Made by a program: the position numbers and the translations under genes
The notes under the pieces: generated by a model
Databases searched by the model: none
Told to the model about the DNA's origin: nothing
The model's input: only the letters and a program-made list of their open reading frames with translations
In this document: positions 12,565 to 23,224 of the stretch, piece after piece
How the letters are laid out: every line of letters starts with the position of its first letter
Position numbering within the stretch: position 1 is the stretch's first letter
Origin: Schistosoma haematobium
Lineage: Eukaryota > Platyhelminthes > Trematoda > Strigeidida > Schistosomatidae
Assembly (NCBI RefSeq): GCF_000699445.3
Contig: NC_067196.1
Span: forward strand, 5,432,616 to 5,496,615
DNA: 64,000 nt
Direction: 5' to 3'

Positions 12565-14160
12565 GTTGGGCATGGGATCGGAAACCACATTTCGTATAAA
12601 ATAACCTTGTTAAAATGACGCTTGCCAGAAAAAAATTTTAAATTATATAAACTCTGTCCTGGCAGTTGAAGAAAGAATTATGAGATTCTTCGGAAGTCAC
12701 GAGGTCGATGGCCATTCTAACAACCAGAACAACAATTAATATGGGTACACGGAATGTCAGAAAAATATAAGAGACGGGGAGAACAAATCAAATATCTAAG
12801 GAAATGAGGAGATACAAATTGGTGGTTCTCTTTAACAAAATATACGATTACATAGATTCTATTATGAAGCACGAAGCAGAAGGTAAATTCCATTTCATAG
12901 GTATTTAAAGCAGACGACAAATAAATTGGCTTCAGAAATGAGAAAATGCAAATTGTTGGACTAAACCTAGACAGAAAAGATTGAACTCAAAAGAGATGCT
13001 CTCCTACTCTAGTCATGAAGAAGAACATGCTCCATGGATCCACAATCATCAAAGCATCACTGGAAGCATGTAAGGAAGGGAACACAATGAATGTTATACA
13101 GTGTTATGCACCCACCAACAGAGGTTCAATACAGCATCTTTCCGAGATCCTGACAAACTCAACGAATTCAAGATGGCCCTCAACAACAAGTTCTCAGCCT
13201 TAGAAGATCTACTTAATGAAAAAAGAGTTCCTATGAAGGACAACTGGAAAGATATCAAAGAAAAACTAACTTCAACATGACAAGCGGTTTTGGGCCACTA
13301 GAATTATCATTAAGAATGGATCTCCATTGAAACACTGGAGAAGATTCAGGAAAAGAAGAACAAGAAGACAGCAATTAACAACAGCCGAACCAGAACAGAG
13401 AAGGTGTGGTATTTGTATTAACTGATGATTTTTTCGTACTTGATTGAGGGTTTATCACCAATTCCAAATATAATCCGTTTATTTGTGCTCGTCTTGTTCT
13501 GCAAGCCCTAAATTACACTGTTTCGGGAATTTTTAGTTAGTACGTCGGCTCGAATAATTCTAATTACCATATAAAGCCAAGGAACAGATCAAATAGTCAG
13601 ACGCGAACAGGTGAATGAACAGGATCATTAGAAGACCTAGCAGTTGCTGCGGAAAATCTATAAGAGAAGAAAATATAAGACAACTATATGACTCAACAAA
13701 AAAACTAGCAGGGAAATATAGTAAATCACAGCGACCAGTCAAAGACAGATAAAGCCAGCCAATCACTGAGATTAAAGAACGGTCGAACAAGTGGGTATAG
13801 CATTGTGAAGAGCTCTTGAATAAACCAGCCACACTGAACCCACTGGACATCGAAGCAGCACACACACATTCCTTTAGATGTCACCACACCAACAATCGAA
13901 TAAATCAAGATGGCCATCAGACAAGTCAAGTGTGGGAAAGCAGAAGGACCAGGAAACGTACTAGCTGAAGCGTTACAGTCAGAGATAGAAGTATCCGCAA
14001 ACATGCTCCACATTTTGTTCAAGAGGAACACACTGCGTGGAAAATTGGAAGCAGACATCAGAAGGATGAATAGCAACTGGAAAATCACTAGAGATTGGGA
14101 TGGAGAATACTGGTGGGCGGCCCATGCTCCTCTATGAAGGATACTAAGCGTAAATAATTA
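12565..14160 (+). mobile_element. RTE element, internally deleted and decayed
   Basis: In order: the 5' part with 'TEVTRSMAILTTRTTINMG' (12690-12760), endonuclease 'NTMNVIQCYAPTN' (13087-13125), linker 'SIETLEKIQEKKNKK' (13320-13370), 'RQLYDSTKKLAGKYS' (13675-13725), 'IRQVKCGKAEGPGNV' (13915-13960), and a C-terminal scrap near 14040-14140. Most of the reverse transcriptase is deleted. About 170 bases at 13404-13575 interrupt the linker and are unrelated to RTE; their origin is unknown. Multiple stops. Confidence 0.75.
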
Positions 14161-14890
14161 AGTAATTTTCATTGCTCTTCTGACTTAGAAGTAGCGTTAG
14201 TGCAATAAGTTTTTAAGGAACTTGTCCTTCCCCACATGATGTCGAAACCCTTCAACTTCCAGAGGAAATATTAAATGGTTTAAAGTAGTATATAAGGTAA
14301 GAGCTACTTTAAACAGGTTTCTTTTTACGTGGTATTGTTTTAAGAGTGGTCCTATCATTAACAATGATCGTATTAAAATTATTTTCGGTCATTTAGATAA
14401 TATCTAAGATGACATCCGTCGGATTGTTATATCGTTACTCTGTCTTCCCAACGACATATAGAAGATAATTCTTTTTGATTTAAGTTCATACCTTGACACG
14501 ATAGGCTCACTTGTTTAACATTGAGGCTAGAAGTGCGCGGGTTCGAACTGAGTCTAACGGCCTTGGGCAGAGAGATGAAATCTTTGTTACCAGTTGGTTT
14601 GTTGACAAGTGAGAGGAAGGGAACCGCACTGGATAAATTTATTGCAGATAAGCACTTACCCAGAGAGACAAGCAAGAAGCTGAGAAAACTGATATGTCTA
14701 CTCCGTAGGCAATCAGTGATGAAATATTTATACGTATAAAAGGGTTACAAGTAAGTTATTCAGACACATACATACTAGCGTTTACACATGTACCAAGCGT
14801 GCTCAACGATACACTTGAGAAACTGGTTGGGCATATATGTCAGTAACGGCATGAATAAAAAGACTAGAATAGTGCAATAAGTCGACGAAG
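14161..14890. other. Unassigned stretch before Penelope copy
   Basis: A 72-codon open frame at 14521-14739 (+) contains 'ALDKFIADKHLPRETSKK'. It has no partner elsewhere in the window and no domain I recognise. It may be degraded Penelope 5' sequence or unrelated. Confidence 0.3.
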
Positions 14891-16465
14891 ATCATTAGAA
14901 CTACGTGGCACAACAGCTCACTACATTTCTGACATTCTGGATCCTATCTCAAGATCTTTATCTAAGTAATTTCTAAAGGATCCATTTGAATCAGTTGGTC
15001 ATTTAGATGATATTAATATCAAAGGAATGACAATGTGTTCATTTGATGTGAATTCCTTGTTCACAAATGTATCTTTGATAATGACTATCGATATATCATG
15101 TGACTACATATATTTGAACAACCCTAAATTACCTAGCCCTTCGAAAATCCTTAAAGCTTTACCACCATTATGCACTGGCAAAGTCCAGTTCACTTTTGAA
15201 GGTGAATACTTTTGCCAGATCGATAGGGTTGTTATGGTTAGTTTGCTTGAACCATTATTAGCACATGTGTTGATGATACATGTTGAAAATCTAACTGAAG
15301 ACCTCGTTGAAAACACGTTTCTTTATCAGAGATTTGTGGATGACATCTTAGTTATCTGTGAAAGAGAGGACGATATGAATTGTTTATTGAATAAACTTAA
15401 CACCCTCGAAAATCACATCAATGTATCATGTGAAGAGGAGAAGAACGACCAGCTCCCTTTCTTGGATATACTTATAAGTAGACGAGAAGACGGTTCAATT
15501 TAAACGATCCATGTTTAGGAAACCAATTTGAATAGGTCCATACATTGGTTATTGTAGTTACTGCTCAGTGCAATATAAACGGGTTTTGATCAAGGACCTA
15601 TTTAACAGACTTGATCGTATTTGCACAAACCATGCTATTGACGACGATGTTAGCTTGTTAAACAAAACATTGATGGGGAATGGTCATCCTGTAAAATTCG
15701 TAAATAGATGTAAATGTCGTTGTGTTGTGAGACCCACTATAGCCTTGATAGAAAAAATGGCCTATCTACATCACCTTAGCATTTGGAGGTGAGTGAAATA
15801 GCCTTTTATTGAAGCAAAGGCTTAAATCAGTCATTAGAACGACATATTGTGCAGCAACTGTCATTATCAAGGAAACAACAAGGTTAATACTGCATCGAAC
15901 ACTCAAAAGACGACAAAACGACTGCGTCACATCCCATTGTGTTTACTAATTTCATTGTGTGTGTGACCACACATAAATTGTGAAGAGTAATCGTGATCTC
16001 AAAATTAGAGTGTGTGAACATGTACCTAAATGGTTGTAGAAACAAATAGAATTGAATGACCTAATATGGGTAGGTGATAAACATCCATCATCCTATATTA
16101 TCAAACACATGATTGGAACAAGCCATCAGATTGATGTTAACCCAGCTTTTGTGGTATTGTGAAAGGGCCTTAATCATACGAAAATGCAGACATCCTTTGT
16201 GTATTCGAAAACGATTTGTTCTCATCTTGAACCCATTCTGGTAATATTAGCTGACTATACATTGTGATCAGGTTTCAAATGGTTTTTCACATTGTCTCTT
16301 CTTACCCTTCACTTCTAGTTTAGTTGACCTTTTATGTTTACATATGAATGTTCATTGCAAATATATAATGTGTGATCCGATTATTCGAAATGTATTGTGC
16401 TAATATATCATCACATAATCCTGATAATCTTCATCTTCTTATTCCATTATCGAAATTTATCAAAT
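14890..16465 (+). mobile_element. Penelope-like element, copy 1
   Basis: The reverse transcriptase part (15027-15503) has 'FDVNSLFTNVSL' and the catalytic block 'YQRFVDDILVIC'; the expected AMGSPLGP-type motif is altered to 'VVMVSLLEPLLA'. The linker frame follows (15568-15792, 'QYKRVLIKDLFNRLDRIC'), then a heavily broken GIY-YIG region near 15920-16190 ('RVCEHVPKWL', 'IIKHMIGTSHQID'). Positions 14997-16465 match 25838-27306 without a difference in the stretches compared. The flank before 14997 is homologous but diverged. Not functional. Confidence 0.85.
14997..16465 (+). repeat. Direct repeat, copy 1 of 2 (offset 10,841)
   Basis: Partner 25838-27306 has the same length and constant offset, and every stretch compared was identical. 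First mismatches outside are at 14996 (t/c) and 16466 (a/g). Confidence 0.9.
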
Positions 16466-16520
16466 AGAACTAATTGCTTTAAGTTTAAACAGAAAAAAGC
16501 ACTAATTTTATGTTAATCTC

Positions 16521-16632
16521 CACCTCTAGACCACTGAGCCGGCTGGCATCCGACGGTGTTAGTGTCTAACTTCAACTGATTCACGAAATTGAGCGACACA
16601 TCCACCATTGTCATCAGTGTGTTACTAGCTCA
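16521..16632 (-). repeat. tRNA-like SINE 5' fragment
   Basis: 'ctctagaccactgagccgg' and 'catccgacggtgttagtg' match the tRNA-like head of the SINE family, most closely the 27.8-kb copy. Confidence 0.6.
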
Positions 16633-17290
16633 CTATTAAAAGATTAAAAGAATTCATCTATTCAATGGTTAGAACAAATCAAATAGTTGTGTCGTAACAG
16701 ATATCTGTTATAATTTATTCCTCAGTTGTTTTAGTTTAAAATTAATCACACATATAATTGAAGATGATCTTTATCGATTATAAGAAACTATATCATTCAA
16801 CCATTAGTTTGCAATCCAACAATTGACATTTTCCTATTTCAGTGAAGTTAATTTAAAAAGAAATGTGATTGATATTTATCGATAGTCTTAGAAGAGAATC
16901 CAGATTAAATAAGAAAGATTAGTTCAGTGAAGATTCCTCCCCTTTTCGGCGAATTCTTTTTCAAAGCTGTACAATCGCAAATATATATACTTACTCTTCT
17001 CAGGATGATAATAATACTGATAATAAACTGTTATACATGATGACAGTGAGGTTAAATAAACAAAGGTATTAAAAAATAAAACAAGGAAAGTTTAATAATC
17101 GTTTGATTGTTATTGGCTTAAGTATTCATCAAAGGATAGATAGGGAAATTATCATTGAGAAAGAATGGCTCAGCATGATAAAATAAAATGTTGAAACAGA
17201 GATGAATTGTAATAGGAATGATCGTGGAAATTAAAAAAAAAAAAGTTACGGGGTAGAAGATTTAAAGGGAAGATGGAAGGTGAAGCAGAT
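16633..17290. other. Mostly unrecognised AT-rich sequence
   Basis: A short block at about 16925-16990 ('ggcgaattctttttcaaagc') recurs inverted at about 22440-22500; otherwise nothing supported. Confidence 0.4.
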
Positions 17291-17294
17291 AGTA

Positions 17295-17425
17295 GAAAAA
17301 GAGGTTGTACCAGTCTCTTTTACACAAACAATTCTGGTTTTTCCAGATGTATGGCTATTGCTTCGGCAATGCAAACAAAATGCAGTCTAATTGTCTTAGG
17401 AAGACTTCTACTTACCTTGTAAAAA
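17295..17425 (-). mobile_element. Penelope-like 3' coding fragment
   Basis: Minus strand encodes pieces resembling 'LHFVCIAEAIAIHLEK' and 'LFVQKRLVQPL', the C-terminal end after the GIY-YIG domain, as at 4.3 kb. Frame is broken. Confidence 0.55.
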
Positions 17426-17699
17426 AAATTCCAAGATAATCCAGATATACAAATGAATTCGCTAAATATTAAACACTTATATCTTTAGATTACAATACCA
17501 TAGTTGAATTTTACCGTTTTCCATCGTTTAGCACAAACATCGTCAATTCGAACATTATGTCTAATAATAATGATAATCATTGAAATTCCGTTCCATTAAA
17601 AAATTCTTAGCACTATATATTATTCAATATTGTAACAAATTTAAGCATAATATACATTGAAATTGTAATTATCAGAATTGTTTATATATCAGCTGTCTA

Positions 17700-18055
17700 A
17701 GCAAGATACTCAACACCTATTGGCCGGATACCATCAGCAACAGCCTTTTGTGTGTGAGAACAAACTAGCTTCCAGCTGAAGAGGAATTTAGGAAAAGACG
17801 ATGGAAATGGATAGGACATACATTATGCGAATCGTCAAACTGCATCACGAGTCAAGCCCTAACTTGGAATCCTGAAGGAAGGCGGAGAAGAGGAAGGCCA
17901 AAGAACACATTACGTCAGGAAATAAAAGCAGATATGGAAAGGATGAATAACAACTGTCAGGAGCTGGAATGGATTGTCCAGGACAGGGTTGGATGGCGAA
18001 TGCTGGTGAGCGGCCTATGTTCCTTCACGAGGAGTAACAGGCGTAAGATCTTAAG
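17700..18055 (+). mobile_element. RTE element 3' end
   Basis: The C-terminal region of the RTE protein: '[10 protein letters not shown]' (about 17797), '[19 protein letters not shown]' (about 17850) and '[17 protein letters not shown]' (about 17971-18030), then 'caggcgtaag' where TAAG repeats would begin. 5'-truncated. Confidence 0.8.
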
Positions 18056-18059
18056 AGAT

Positions 18060-18565
18060 CATAATATCTGTCCATTAAATCAAAATCGTTTTCTGTTAGT
18101 TTATCTAATAAAATGATTTTATTTTTTCTTTATCAATCATTTAAAAGATACATAGATTTCAATATATTTTTCTCCCACTTATTACAATGATAGAAAAGGA
18201 GACAAATATGTCGACAACTTCAGTATTTTCATCCGAGTTTTGAGTACTGAGCATGACAGCACACTGGCGTACATAGTCCAAAAAGAACCTGGAACGATAA
18301 GGTTAATTTTAATATTTGTTTAGTTGGGATATAGCTGATCTAGAAATTAAAGCAGATCATTTCCATGCATATTAGGTGCACAATTACGATGAGAGTATAA
18401 TCGTTTCATAAATAATAATGCAATATATCTTAATTGAGGATCTAGGTAACCGTTAATCACTAAAATAAACATTAAAGTCTCAGAAACACCAGTTTATACT
18501 TATTTTCAGATATGGCTTGCAGATAAACTCATACAAACACTAAGTCTACCTGCTTGCCATAAACT
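18060..18565. other. No recognisable feature
   Basis: AT-rich sequence between the RTE tail and a SINE. Confidence 0.4.
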
Positions 18566-18569
18566 GCTA

Positions 18570-18885
18570 AATATCATTATAAGCAAAGATGGATATTGGC
18601 TAGCAGTGGAATCCAGGACGCACGTTTCGTCCTGTTTGGGACTCGTCAGCTGGGTGTACCTGCATCTCAGAGTTGATGTTCACTGTGGCACTCGAACTCA
18701 GTACCGTTCGCTTCAAACTCCACCGTGTTATCCACTTAGATACTGAGTCCTGATAGCCACTTGCTTGTGCAATGGGGTAAAGTTTAATTCATTTGATATT
18801 GTTTTACTTGAATCTTCCCATTGATGTTTTAGGACTGAAATTGATCAGGTTAAACAATATCAAATGAATTGTGCTAAATATCAGT
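18570..18885 (-). repeat. Sm-alpha-like SINE, copy 2
   Basis: Minus strand: Pol III A-box-like 'tatctaagtggat', B-box-like 'gagttcgagtgcc', then the hammerhead and end 'ccatctttgcttataa'. The companion module ('tgttttacttgaatcttccc', 18800-18820) is present but inverted relative to the ribozyme compared with the 22-kb copy. Two inverted 'aacaatatcaaatgaatt' segments (18782-18810, 18852-18874) flank that module. Confidence 0.8.
18602..18665 (-). ncRNA. Hammerhead ribozyme, best preserved in window
   Basis: The minus strand contains 'ctgacgag', stem II 'gtcc caaaca ggac', 'gaaac', a very short stem III, then the cleavage triplet GTC in 'gtgcgtcctggattcc'. Helix I pairs 'acccag' with 'ctggat'. 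All core positions of a hammerhead are present. The minimal stem III is typical of Sm-alpha ribozymes, which are thought to work better as dimers. Confidence 0.8.
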
Positions 18886-19164
18886 CAGAGTTCAAACTTG
18901 TCTTGTTATTTATCCTGTTAGGTGAATTGCATCTTAGTCGATCAAGTCTAGTTAGAACTAAGAACTAGATAAGAATAACATAGATTTTAACTTAATCACT
19001 GATTATTGCGTCCAGAAGGAGCAACTGTAAATTTCGTTACAAATTTCATTGCCTAATCCATGTCTCAACTTGGAATTAACTCATAACTATAACTTCAGAT
19101 GAATGGATCAACTGTTTTCTTTTCGATTAACGCTTACGGAGGCGTAAGTGGGTACTACTGAGTA

Positions 19165-19245
19165 TTTCCATACAAAGACGAAACGTTCGTCCAATGCTTC
19201 CAGGTTTTCAATGGTTGTCTAACCTAGATCGGTTCGTGATTTCAT
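19165..19245 (+). repeat. tRNA-like SINE tail fragment
   Basis: 'gtccaatgcttccaggtttt' and 'cggttcgtgatttcattc' correspond to the SINE tail. Confidence 0.5.
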
Positions 19246-19249
19246 TCAA

Positions 19250-20260
19250 ACATTTTTTGTGTTTCCGAACATTCTTCATTGGTTATTAAACGTATTTGGA
19301 CAGTCAACGTCAATCCTACTCAGGGTGAGAAATTGATTTGTGTAACACTATAAATCAGTCGCCTATTCACGTTTTTCATGAAAAAAAGCACTCACCTACT
19401 GATTCTATTAGTAGACACCATATATTCAGGCTGGAATGGAACGCTTCCGATGACTGAACATTACAAATAATGGTGAGAATAGTAATTCGTTTACTCAATG
19501 TCAAGGTGATGTGTGGTACACAACAATCATGGTACTTAATTTGAACCACTAGTCTCATATTCAATTTGTACAACCTCAGACTAAAGGTCCAAAGAAGCTC
19601 TGTCTTGTAATAGGAGTCCATAGAACGCTCCATAAACCATGCTTTTATAATATATAATCTTGCTTATATTCAACAATCTTGATGATAAACTTGTTCATCA
19701 CTCATTTTTATCGACTACTTACTGAGTAATCGGTTATTTCGGTTTAAAATTGTTGCTCACGCCTTCATCACACCTGTCGTACAATAATATACCTTAAGGT
19801 TAAATCAATGGATGAATGCTACTGTTCAGATATTTTACTGACAATTCTTGGTGTCATATGATGATCTGTACACTGATTATCAAATATTGTTTTAAATAAA
19901 ATTCGTGACACCTGTAACCTTAAGTTAATGTCTCTGAAAGAAATTTACATTAGGCAGGTACAATTTCACATAGAAATGATCACCTGAATTGATACAATGA
20001 TAAAAGTGAGTTGAGCTAACAAAAAGTACGATACTTTATTTCTCAATGTCTCGCAGAAATATTACAAGTTGGCTTTCGGTTTCCTATCTGGTATTTATTC
20101 CTTTTAGGCAAAAGATTAGGTAAATCAGGATACATCATATTCGATACAGTAATTCAATGTTCATTATTTATAGAGATTATTTTATTTTTGATTGTCTTGT
20201 TCTAAGCACAGTACATTTTAGATGGCAAGCATTCATTATATGCTTAAATAACAAATATCT
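19250..20260. other. No recognisable feature
   Basis: No supported gene; short frames here lack domain or splice evidence. Confidence 0.4.
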
Positions 20261-20264
20261 CACC

Positions 20265-20752
20265 ACCAAAAAGCCCATAAATGCCCTGGTATGGCCGAGA
20301 GTGGGTAGAGTCCGCTCAACCTCTCGAAATGCTCTCACATGGCCACGCGGATATAGCCTCTGCCAGGGAAGTCCTACTCACTGCCTTCTCGTGACGAGAG
20401 TGTTGTTTACGAAAGTGAGAGGACGAAAAGCGAATGTTCGGCTCTTTAACCGGTTTCCAAACCAATGCTGCACATGAGCTCCAGTATCCTGCGGGAACAA
20501 ATGGCGTATGAACCGTTTGTTGGTCACCGGCTTCCATGGGACTGCATCTCCTCACGATGCTCCACTGCCTTGTGGATCAGACCTTTAGGTCGAAGGCTCG
20601 GGGAGTGGCCCCCTAAGAAAACCACCTACTTCGGTTTAGGCACCCGGTTAGTATCACAGCCCTCACACATATCGAATGAGAATTGTGCGGTGCATATGTA
20701 TTTGGTGCCTCCTTGTACCAATATCTATGTATTGAAATAAATAAATAAATAA
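20265..20752 (+). repeat. Dispersed repeat B, copy 2
   Basis: A plus-strand copy of the unit at 2715-3182: starts 'aagcccataaatgccctgg' and ends with 'gaaataaataaataaata'. Confidence 0.7.
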
Positions 20753-20884
20753 TGAACACAGAAATACGTATGTATATATTAATTTTATCTCTACAGTTTA
20801 AAAATCCTCATAGAATATTCCTCCATGTGTGTATAGCAATTCAACTGCTTCTGTAGAGCTAGTTACATAGTCCGTACTCAGAGG

Positions 20885-21030
20885 GCTTTATCCATACGTG
20901 TTCATGAACATATAGCAGCATGGTTGGGAAAAGAAGTCAACAGTACTATCCTTTCTCACTCGGTAGACAGTGAACATCATATCAAAATAGAGGAAGCTTT
21001 CTCTGTTTTATATCAAGTTCCAAAAATTCT
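20885..21030 (+). mobile_element. Penelope-like 3' end (GIY-YIG C-terminus)
   Basis: The plus strand encodes 'RVHEHIAAWLGKEVNST' and 'EEAFSVLYQVPKILP', matching the end of the GIY-YIG domain and following helix of schistosome Penelope proteins. It lies directly before RT sequence of a Penelope element in the same orientation. Confidence 0.65.
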
Positions 21031-21190
21031 ACCCCCCCTTATTACTTATTATATTCACACAATAATATTATTATTACTATTATTTATATCATCTCAATTG
21101 AAAAGACGAAATTCTCACAAAGATCTCCTGTGCTATCTGAGTTATCACCTAATAAACTCCAGGTTTCCACGGAATATGTTATCATAGTTA

Positions 21191-21851
21191 TTGTCAATGA
21201 GAAGAACAGAAATGATCAAAAAGTATCTGGTTAAAGTTCTAAAGAAAATGAAAAATGATTATTTCATTAATGAATATGTCTGTAAGCGTATAAAACCATC
21301 AGGAACCATAATACCAAGACTAAATAGTTTGCATAAAACACACAAACCTGACCTAACCCTCCTATCAATTCTTGGGATGTACGGATCCTGGTACCACTCT
21401 ATAGCAAGGTGGCTGGCAGATCTCCTACAACCCTTAAGAATATGTATTTGTATGCTCTGCTTATATGTTACTTTTGAATTGATTAAAAACATAAAAAGTG
21501 AATGTAAATGATAAACTTATCCTGTCTCTTCATGTCAAGTCACCATTTTCTAGTGTTGCACTCACAGAGACCATCAGTTTTATCTGCAAATACATAAATA
21601 ATAATGAAATCAATGCTGGAATACTGGATGTTTATTTGAACGAACTACTAATAAGATGCACTTTTATCGTACAATTTACATTGAACGACGTAATTCATAG
21701 ACAAAAGGATGGCATAGTAATGGGATTCTCTCTTGGTCAATTACTAGTAGTTTGTTTCATGGCCAGTTTGAAGAACAGTAAAATTAAAACGAATAATGAG
21801 AACTTCCACTCGTATAAAAGGTCAGTAGTATTTAAGACATTTGAAGTTTAG
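21191..21851 (+). mobile_element. Penelope-like reverse transcriptase region, frameshifted
   Basis: Frame one (21191-21511) has 'KPSGTIIPRLNSLHKTHKP' and 'YHSIARWLADLLQPLR', the start of the Penelope RT domain. Frame two (21498-21851) continues with 'SPFSSVALTETISFICKY' and 'RQKDGIVMGFSLGQLL', covering the block before the catalytic aspartates. The second frame is lost before the VDD motif. It differs from the 15-kb/26-kb copies, so it is a second Penelope subfamily or an older copy. Confidence 0.75.
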
Positions 21852-21989
21852 AGTTTCTATGATCTTCCTGATTACATTTCATCTGAATTTCAATAATTTA
21901 TCATGCCGAACCTTCCTTTCCCAATTAGAATTTCCCTATCTACCTTCATGATGAATGTACAAGCCCTTAATAGTAAAACTATTATTAAA

Positions 21990-22322
21990 CTCACTTGGTA
22001 TTGTTTACTTGAAACTTCCCAATGATGGTTAGCACTTCAGTTGATCAGTCTCTTATTGGGATATGTGCATACTATACGTATTGCCTCGATATTGCCTTGT
22101 GAATTAAGTTCACCCCATTGTACAAGCAAGTGGCTATCAGAACTCAGTATCTAAGTGGATAATACGATAGTGTTTGAAGCGAACAGTACTGGGTTCGAGT
22201 CCCAGAGTAAACATCAACTTTGAGATGCAGGTAAATCCAGCTGACGAGTCCCAAATAAGTCGAAACGCGCTTCGAACCGGATTCCACTGATAGCCACTAT
22301 CCATGTTTGCTTATAAAGCTAT
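21990..22322 (+). repeat. Sm-alpha-like SINE, copy 3
   Basis: Order on the plus strand: module 'ggtattgtttacttgaaac', A-box-like 'tatctaagtggat', B box 'gggttcgagtcccag', hammerhead, end 'ccatgtttgcttataaag'. Probably the least rearranged copy here. Confidence 0.8.
22226..22290 (+). ncRNA. Hammerhead ribozyme motif, degraded
   Basis: The core 'ctgacgag' ... 'cgaaac' is present, but stem II reads 'gtcc caaata agtc' with two broken pairs and the GUC cleavage triplet is replaced by a TTC context. Likely inactive. Confidence 0.6.
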
Positions 22323-22814
22323 TATTAGTTCCTATGATAAAAATAACGTTTTAATACCTTAGTTTATTCTACCGTACTATTGTTATGTTTAATAATATTG
22401 TATAGTCAGTATTATAGTAATTATTAAGTATATATATATATTTGCAATTGTACATCTTTGGAAAAGAATTCATCGAAAGGAGAACTCTTCACCTAACCAT
22501 TCTTTCGCATTTCACGATATTTAGCAAAGAATGAGTCGAGAGATCGTTTTCAATCAATATATTGACAATATTGCATAATTTTTTAACAACATAAATGCCA
22601 ATGAACTGGTGGTATTTAACGTTACTATAGTAGTGTAGTATTTAAATTTTTTGTTGATTTAATCACACAATAAAATAATGTTTAACCAAGTTATAAATTA
22701 ATTTAAGAATTAAGGTAATTAGATTAATTAGAAGGTTCAAAGGTTAATTTATCGAAATAGTTTAGGTGTTAGATAACTGTTCCACCAAAACTAACTAACT
22801 CTTGTTTTATCAGT

Positions 22815-23220
22815 TTAGAAGTTGTGGAAATTGTTAAGTTATTGATTGAGGTCATGAACCGATTGATGTTAGACCACCACTGAAATTCTAGAAGCACTGG
22901 ATGGCCATTCCGTCCTATTGTGGGACTCCCCAGCAGTGAGCATCCACGATCATGCTCGCGGGATTCGAACCCAAGGACTTCAGTCTTGCGCGCGAACGCT
23001 TAACCTACTGGACCACTGAGCCGGCCAGTATCCAATATCCAATGGTGTTAATGTTTAACCCCAACTAATTCACAAGATTTTGCGACCATCTTCCATTGTA
23101 CTGAGGTAGATACCTGTCTCTACCCGACACGGATTAGCTCCACTGGTCAAGGCTTCTCACTAGAACTCCGGTTTTCAATAGTGGCCTAGCATCAACCGGT
23201 TCATGATCTCAATCATAACT
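22815..23220 (-). repeat. tRNA-like SINE with inverted terminal copy
   Basis: A near full-length minus-strand SINE ('cagtggtccagtaggttaa', B box 'gggttcgaatcccg'). A second partial copy of its tail lies inverted at 23165-23220 ('ggttttcaatagtggcctag'), so the element ends in roughly 50-base inverted repeats (22838-22890 and 23171-23220). Confidence 0.7.
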
Positions 23221-23224
23221 CTTG

